Positions 33,389 through 38,378 of a stretch of DNA of 38,378 nt are shown here, piece by piece. The translations under genes were made by a program, and so were the position numbers. Origin of the DNA: Rhizoclosmatium globosum (Eukaryota; Chytridiomycota; Chytridiomycetes; Chytridiales; Chytriomycetaceae); NCBI GenBank assembly GCA_002104985.1, contig MCGO01000293.1, positions 1-38,378 of the forward strand, given 5' to 3'. The first letter of the stretch is position 1. Every line of letters begins with the position of its first letter. The notes below the pieces were generated by a model. The model did not search any database. It saw only the letters and a program-made list of their open reading frames with translations, and was not told the origin of the DNA.

Positions 33389-34954
33389 ATGGATGCCTTC
33401 ATTGGAGCCACCATCTCACTGATTTCGAAGAGCGACATCCGGTACATTGGAGTACTCCACTCCATCAACCAGCTTGAGTCGACAGTAGCGCTTGAGAACG
33501 GTAAGCCAAGTAACCGAACCACAACTTTGGCTAAACAATTCTTGTATTGAATCCAATCCAATCCAATCCAATCAAAAGTGCGATCGCTTGGCACTGAGGG
33601 ACGCAAGGCGAATCCCTCCGATGAGATTCTCGGGTCGTCGCAGGTGTTTGAGTTTATTGTGTTCCGCGGCTCGGATATCAAAGACCTTCAAGTTGTTACT
33701 GCTCCGGCGGCGCCGACTGTGGCGCCGACTGTTCCGAGTGATCCTGCGATTGTGTCGGTGCGTGTGTGTTTTGTTGGTGTTTTGGTTGCGTGTTTTTTAG
33801 GTGGTGCTGGATTAAGTTAGACAACTGGTAACACACAGCATAAGAAACCTGCCCCTGCTCAAGTCCAAGCCCCGCCTGCTGCATCTGTCCCCGCCCCTGC
33901 ACCAGCTTTCCAATCTCAGCCTCCTCAAAAAACAATCCCAGCCGTGCCTGCTGTTGCCGTACGTATTTATCAATTATTGCTTCCTCGCCTTACTGGAACC
34001 CTTCTTATTTAGAAACCATCGGAGCCTGTTAAACCATTCAGCAAACAGCCACAAGCTGCTGTGGAGGATGTGTCGGATAGGATGGGAAACCTCAGAGTCG
34101 CAGACCAGAAACGAAACGTGCAGCAACAACAACAGCAACAAACCGATCCTGGTTCGTCCCGCAAATTATTGTTGATTTATGAATCTGACCCTTGAGGTAT
34201 TTGTGTGCAGGGCCAAGTAACAGCAATGCTGTTCAGTCACAGCCTCAACGCGGTGGCCGCAACGGTGGACGTGGAGGAAGTCATCGCAATAATCAGTCTC
34301 AACAACCTCGTCCTGCATTTGTTGTTCCTTCTTCAGACTTTGACTTTGAATCTGCCAACGCCAAGTTCAACAAGAGTGAAGTCGTGACAATCAGACCCGA
34401 AGCATCAGCTCAAGATGAAGATGCAGATTCGCCAGATTCTGTGTCTCGACCGGCTTTACCCACAACTGTCACAGACGAATCCTTCTATGACAAGAAATCC
34501 TCGTTTTTCGACAATATTTCTTGTGAAGCAAGAGATCGTGCAGAAGGTGAACGGTAAGTTTCTTCAGATGGACCCATTCCGCAGATATGCATTTGGGGCG
34601 CTATTGGGAAACATCATATAAATGGATTATCAGCCAAGCGGATCTTCGGCTATTGCAGTCTCCAATTCCTCTCTCATTTGGACATGTGACTAATATTTCT
34701 GTTTATAGCCGTGTCGTTAGGGGACAGGAAGAGAGAAAGCTGAATATGGAGACTTTTGGTCAGTCTTCTGTAGAATTCAACAGAAATCGTCGTGGAGGAA
34801 GAGGTGGAGGCCGTGGGCGTGGAGGCCGTGGGTACTATCACAATCAAAGAAATGGCGGGCAAGGAAGCTTTGCCCCTGCTCCTGCATCAGTACGTGCCAT
34901 TTTATTCACTCATAAACCTTTCATATTGCTAATTTTATGTCGTCACCACAGTAA
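33389..34954 (+). CDS. SCD6: Scd6/Lsm14 (RAP55) mRNA-decay and translation repressor
   Basis: Seven exons (33389-33500, 33579-33757, 33839-33958, 34013-34151, 34211-34553, 34709-34889 and a stop-only exon at 34952-34954) encode 358 residues. Residues 1-75 form the LSm14 domain (FIGATISLISKSDIRYIGVL, then ESTVALENVRSLGTEGR and VFEFIVFRGSDIKDLQV). A Pro/Ala/Gln-rich linker follows, with an RGG patch. Then come the FDF motif (SDFDFESANAKFNK), the FFD box (FYDKKSSFFDNIS), the TFG box (NMETFGQSSVEF) and a C-terminal RGG cluster. This order is diagnostic for Scd6/Lsm14, which binds Dhh1/eIF4G and acts in P-bodies. The last intron (34890-34951) makes TCA join directly to the TAA stop. Its 3' end overlaps the FANCL-like gene by about 12 bases on the other strand. 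Confidence 0.95.
33549..33574 (+). repeat. ATCCA pentanucleotide repeat in a Scd6 intron
   Basis: About five consecutive AATCC/ATCCA units lie in the first Scd6 intron, just before its acceptor at 33578. It is a simple microsatellite without coding effect, but it sits where the branch point and polypyrimidine tract would be. Confidence 0.85.
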
Positions 34955-35963
34955 GGACAGCTTCCCCGTATGTATCCAAGCTTTTCTTCTTGATTTTGAG
35001 TTGAGGCGAGCCATTCTCTCTGCGTAGTTGTTTATTTGTGAGTTGTGTGGAATATGAGATGTTGCGAAATGAGTTACCAAACTGTAATAATATACGATTT
35101 GAGTATCATATGTTTGTAAAATCAAAGGATGGCACTTACCATATATTGTGGAACAGGTAGCTACACTGTTCATTAAGACACGAGTTGGCAGGAGAAGAGC
35201 CACTCGAATCCAAGTCAGCCAAACAGATTCCGCATTCGAGTTTGTCTTCTTTCGACTGCTGCTCTCGGGCCGGCAGTTTCGTTTCAAGCAACGTTTCCAA
35301 GTTGCTGAGAAGGCTTTTTGACGTGTTCCTTCATTTCAATCTTCAGCACGATGCCTTTGATGTTAGCATAATTACCATAACTTGCGATTCGTGACTACTT
35401 TGAATTCCAGCGGTCTTGTCTTTGCTTCTGGTCCGGATATTCGAATCGAGGGTAGTTCCGTTGGATACAGTGGATCCGCAACTTCAATATGCAGAAAGCA
35501 GTTGTCGCCTTTGGTTACGATATGAACGAATTAATCGTCATTGACAGCTGGCAGCATACCGAGGGCAATCTTTCGTTTGCATGAAGACCGCCCAAGTCCA
35601 TCCACAACGAAAGCCTGTCGATCGATTTCATCAAAATTGTCCCTGTCAATCCATTAATATCTAGCTTTGTGCAGGTAATTTAGTGAATGCAAACCAGAAT
35701 GGCTGGTATGCGTCAATCATCTATCAAGTCAATGTAAGCGTCCATCGTACGGCAATCGAATACGCAACTCGCTTTAACTCTGCCTCAATTCGTTCAAAAT
35801 CAACGTTGCTTGAGAAGTGCTTTAGCTCGGCGCAGGGAGCATCTAACTTGATGGAAACGATTCGGAGTTGGCCAATTGAAGCTGCTGCCTCGTCAAAGAG
35901 GATGGGTATTGTGTGTATTCGACCAGCTGCATCATTACTATTGTAATCGAGTTTGAAAGTCGT
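34943..35963 (-). CDS. FANCL: FANCL-like RING E3 ubiquitin ligase (5' end unclear, frameshifted)
   Basis: Joined exons read DNFDEIDRQAFVV...CKRKIALG (ends 35560); GDNCFLHIEVADPLYPTELP...NRKLW (35508-35376); NTSKSLLSNLETLLETKLPAR...LECGICLADL...SCLNEQCSYLFHNI (35328-35140); and CLVTHFATSH (from 35081). These align in order with the central UBC-RWD-like domain and C-terminal RING of FANCL, including the IALG, IEVDP, LW and LPAR landmarks. FANCL monoubiquitinates FANCD2/FANCI in interstrand-crosslink repair. Upstream, DYNSNDAAGRIHTI and QLRIVSIKLDAPC fit the preceding RWD part. The frame breaks near 35660, no convincing start or N-terminal ELF domain is found, and the final CPYC pair of the RING is not visible. 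Three introns (35509-35559, 35329-35375, 35082-35139) are GT-AG. It may be truncated, or affected by consensus errors. Confidence 0.82.
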
Positions 35964-36060
35964 TCAGTCTTGAATGGTTGATGGATCTCACATATCGATT
36001 TCCATCAAAAAGGGAATTATTGAAGTTATTTGTTATTCCTTTTCGGTGTGACTCGGAATG

Positions 36061-36166
36061 ACAGTTTTAACTGTGACATAATTCACCCGATTCTTCGCGG
36101 GTGATTCATGATGAACGCGCTGAGTTCAACGAGATGACTCACAATTCGTAAGCGGTCTTATAAAAA
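36061..36166. promoter_or_regulatory. Promoter region between FANCL-like and DUF2408-like genes
   Basis: Three elements lie upstream of the ATG at 36234. A perfect inverted repeat ACAGTT-TT-AACTGT is at 36061-36074. A 7-bp stem TCACCCG/CGGGTGA is at 36083-36104. A palindromic TGACTCA (bZIP/Gcn4-AP-1 type site) is at 36135-36141. A TATA-like TATAAAAA sits at 36159-36166, about 70 bases before the start codon, followed by a CT-rich stretch, which is a normal fungal core-promoter arrangement. Binding of any factor is inference. Confidence 0.5.
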
Positions 36167-36233
36167 CAAACCGCCAGCCTTCCCCTCCCCCCATCAAATT
36201 CTTTTGACCCAAAACCCAACCAATCTAACGAAA

Positions 36234-37874
36234 ATGTCTGCTGTCGCTCAACAAATCAACCAAGGCCGCATGGATACTGCCGGCAAGGTTTCCGTGAACA
36301 TGCACTTGCCATCCGCCGAAAAGCCTATTCTTGACGAGCTTTTCAAGTTCCGCCACTCTCTCGCCACCATGAGAAAAGAAACTCACGATGCCTTGACCTT
36401 GGCTGACATCAACGCCAAGGCTGCCGAGCTTTCCGAAATTATGAAGAAGCTTCGCGATGTTCGCTTCTCTGACACTCACGAAGTCGACCTCAACGAGCCA
36501 AGAAACCGTCTTGATGATGTTCTTGATCAAGGTACTTTCGCGATTGATTGGTTACTTTCGCGCGCGCATTCTAATCCTTTGCACTATAGTTTGGATGTCT
36601 ATGTTCTACGTATGGGGAAAAATCGCTGCAATCCACGAGTCCATCTATCCAACATATGTTGCTCTTGTTTCCCTTTCGCGTTCTGCTGATGCCCCTCCGT
36701 GTTTCTGGTGCCTGGACTCCGGCTGATGTTGAACCCCTTCAGGAACGTCTCCGTGCCCTTGACGAGACAGTTGGTTCTACAGATGGAAAGTTTGTTGCAC
36801 CATCTGTGACTGAACTGTTGGTGACAAGGTTCCATACGGCCAAGCTGTCTTGACATCTCTCTTGAACAAGATTCACAGAACCATCGGCGTTTTGAATGCT
36901 GAAAATGAGGCTGTATTTAATGCTCCAGAGTTGATGCCTATCAAGACTGAGTTGGATGGAATCTACCAACAGTTGTTTGACATGCTTGCAACTGGATACA
37001 CCCTTGAGACTTTGGCCCCAATCAGCAAGAGACTTCATTTCATTGATTCCCACAGAGGGTAAGCAATTGTGTTCAGTTAATATAACTCACTAATTCAATT
37101 TTACAGGCCAACTGGAAACTTCCATGGTACAGAAACACAGCCAGGCCAGGCTACTCTTGCTGGTCTTCTGAATGCTTGTTTTGATAAGCTTAAACCTTTT
37201 GGTTGCTGACCTTGACCCAGTCACTCAAACCTCTCCTCTCTATGAAACCTACGCTGCTCTTCTTGAAATCCATTCTGAAACTCTCCAAGATGTTGTCAAA
37301 TGCTGCCCTCAGAAGCTCTCCAAAAGATCTTTCAGCTGCCCTTGCCTCTGTTCAAGAAAGACTTTATGTTCTTGAGCAGCAACGTGTTGAGGGCACTTTT
37401 GTTCCAACAGGTATTGATTTTGAAGCTGCTGTCAAGCTTCCAGGGCAGGCAAGCATGCACAAGCTCCTTCATGACATTCATTCTGAGATTTCTCACTTGG
37501 TGGAACCAATCTCTCTTCCAGTTGGTGAAACTCTTGTCCCAACTTATGAGCTCTTGTTGAAACAAAGATCTGCTCTTCGCAAGTTGCGTGCCTATGCGTC
37601 TGCTGGTTGGAATGTGCGTGATGATCTCACTAAGGTTGAAACTGTTCTCAAGACTATTGAATCCACTAAGATGAAGGGTCTATTTGTTGGCCTCAAGCCT
37701 GCTGAGAGTGCTCAAGCTGCAGAACATGACTTGGGAGTTGCTGCCCTTTCTCATTCTGACACTTCTTTGCATTCATTTGCTGCTAATGTTGTTCCAGAAG
37801 GACAGGCAACTATCAGTGCCCTTGTGGATGAGTGTGATTCCCTTGTTTGGATGATAAATTGCATGCTCTTGTAA
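36234..37874 (+). CDS. DUF2408-like fungal protein with internal repeats, frameshifted
   Basis: Starts at ATG 36234 (MSAVAQQINQGRMDTAGKV) with introns at 36532-36589 and 37059-37106. The protein reads VWGKIAAIHESIYPTYVALV, LRALDE...DGKF, YGQAVLTSLLNKIHRTIGVL, then similar blocks PGQATLAGLLNACFDKL, PGQASMHKLLHDIHSEI and EGQATISALVDECDSLVW. The arrangement (P-I-Y-x-x-L units, DGKF and GQ..L..LL) matches the fungal DUF2408 family, whose function is unknown. Single-base shifts interrupt the frame near 36697 (CCCC run), 36815, 37192 (AAA run) and 37298 (AAA run). Length after allowing for them would be about 500 residues, all predicted helical, with no membrane segment. The many shifts within conserved blocks point to sequence error or decay. 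Confidence 0.75.
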
Positions 37875-38378
37875 ATAATTTTGTTTTTCCTTTCATCATT
37901 TGATTGCCAATTTGCAATAATAAATCACTTAAATCTTTACAGACTCCTTTAATCAAGACTTTATATAGAGTTAGAAATAATACTTTTAGTAATTTATTGC
38001 ATTTTTAGAAGAAATTGATAAAAGGAAAATGCAACCCAAAAATGGTTACAGCAAAGAAGTTTTTTAATGAAAATGAATGAAATGAGACAAAAAGTTTGGA
38101 ACCAATACATTGGCAAAGCAATATTGACGCCCCCTCCTCTATGCTGAGCATCACATTGTTCCTTCCTAGCTTCAATTCCATGTCGATTCAGTAGTTACTC
38201 CATTTCCTGAGATTTTTCGTAACTCAACAAACATGTCTAAACTTGCTCTGTGGGTCATTTTTTTTGAAATTCCCAAATTGTGGGCTTTAAGGTGTTTTAT
38301 GAGTTTATAGCAAGCAGAAGCTGGCTTTGACAAGATATGATTGGATCCTGCTGGAATGACCTTTTAGTGATTTTTTTT
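37875..38378. other. AT-rich 3' flank, no gene seen
   Basis: The last 504 bases are A/T-rich with poly-T and poly-A runs and no protein-like frame. AATAAT and TAATAAATC near 37916-37926 could serve as the polyadenylation signal of the DUF2408-like gene. No RNA gene or repeat array is visible. Confidence 0.5.

Noticed and set aside
1..38378. CRISPR arrays, bacterial operons, tRNA or rRNA genes
   Set aside because: Spliceosomal introns throughout show nuclear eukaryotic DNA; no direct-repeat array with unique spacers and no tRNA-like or rRNA-like sequence was found by eye.

Overview
The window looks like nuclear DNA of an early-diverging fungus, most likely a zoosporic (chytrid-like) one. Genes are compact and split by many short introns (mostly 42-80 nt, GT-AG). 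Gene content combines fungal traits (a TrpE-type anthranilate synthase, a DUF2408-type protein, Scd6) with traits lost from yeasts and moulds but kept in animals and some early fungi (rhodopsin-like 7TM receptors, an animal-type PLAT lipoxygenase, a FANCL-type ubiquitin ligase, a RUS/DUF647 protein). The lineage is inferred from gene content only.

Layout. 0-0.2 kb: 3' end of a membrane protein. 0.45-2.3 kb (-): anthranilate synthase component I, with several single-base frameshifts. 2.7-6.8 kb (+): three tandem seven-transmembrane receptor paralogues with class A-like motifs (TM1 Asn, ERY, CYxP, TPxL..YF); the first is frameshifted, the other two are intact. 6.9-7.4 kb (-): HotDog thioesterase-like protein. 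7.7-12.3 kb (+): a very long, disordered basic protein. 12.4-13.7 kb (-): orphan protein with a C-terminal membrane segment. 14.0-18.2 kb (+): full-length ABCC/MRP transporter. 18.3-20.8 kb (-): PLAT-lipoxygenase with an N-terminal MGC lipid-anchor motif. 21.0-22.5 kb (-): MYND-SET protein with a His-rich insert. 22.5-23.6 kb (-): C3HC zinc-finger protein. 23.7-25.0 kb (+): lysophospholipid acyltransferase. 25.1-26.9 and 28.4-30.3 kb (+): two paralogous kinase-WW-tail-anchor proteins, one with degraded catalytic motifs, separated by 1.45 kb without a recognisable gene. 30.4-31.8 kb (+): RUS family. 31.9-33.3 kb (+): Mediator subunit Med6. 33.4-35.0 kb (+): Scd6/Lsm14. 34.9-36.0 kb (-): FANCL-like. 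36.2-37.9 kb (+): DUF2408-like repeat protein with frameshifts. 37.9-38.4 kb: no gene seen.

How the genes relate. Most are unrelated housekeeping functions (tryptophan synthesis, transcription, mRNA control, DNA repair), as expected of a eukaryotic chromosome. Two sets deserve attention. The first is the receptor array together with lipoxygenase, an MRP-type exporter and acyl-lipid enzymes within about 22 kb, which could in principle be an oxylipin make/export/sense neighbourhood; this is speculation from proximity. The second is the duplicated kinase-WW-tail-anchor pair, an architecture I do not recognise from any named kinase family.

Sequence quality. All reading-frame breaks that introns cannot explain lie in the outer parts of the window (about 0.5-3.9 kb and 35.5-37.3 kb), whereas every gene from 4.4 to 34.95 kb gives an intact reading frame after intron removal. 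This pattern favours poor consensus at the ends of a contig over true gene decay.
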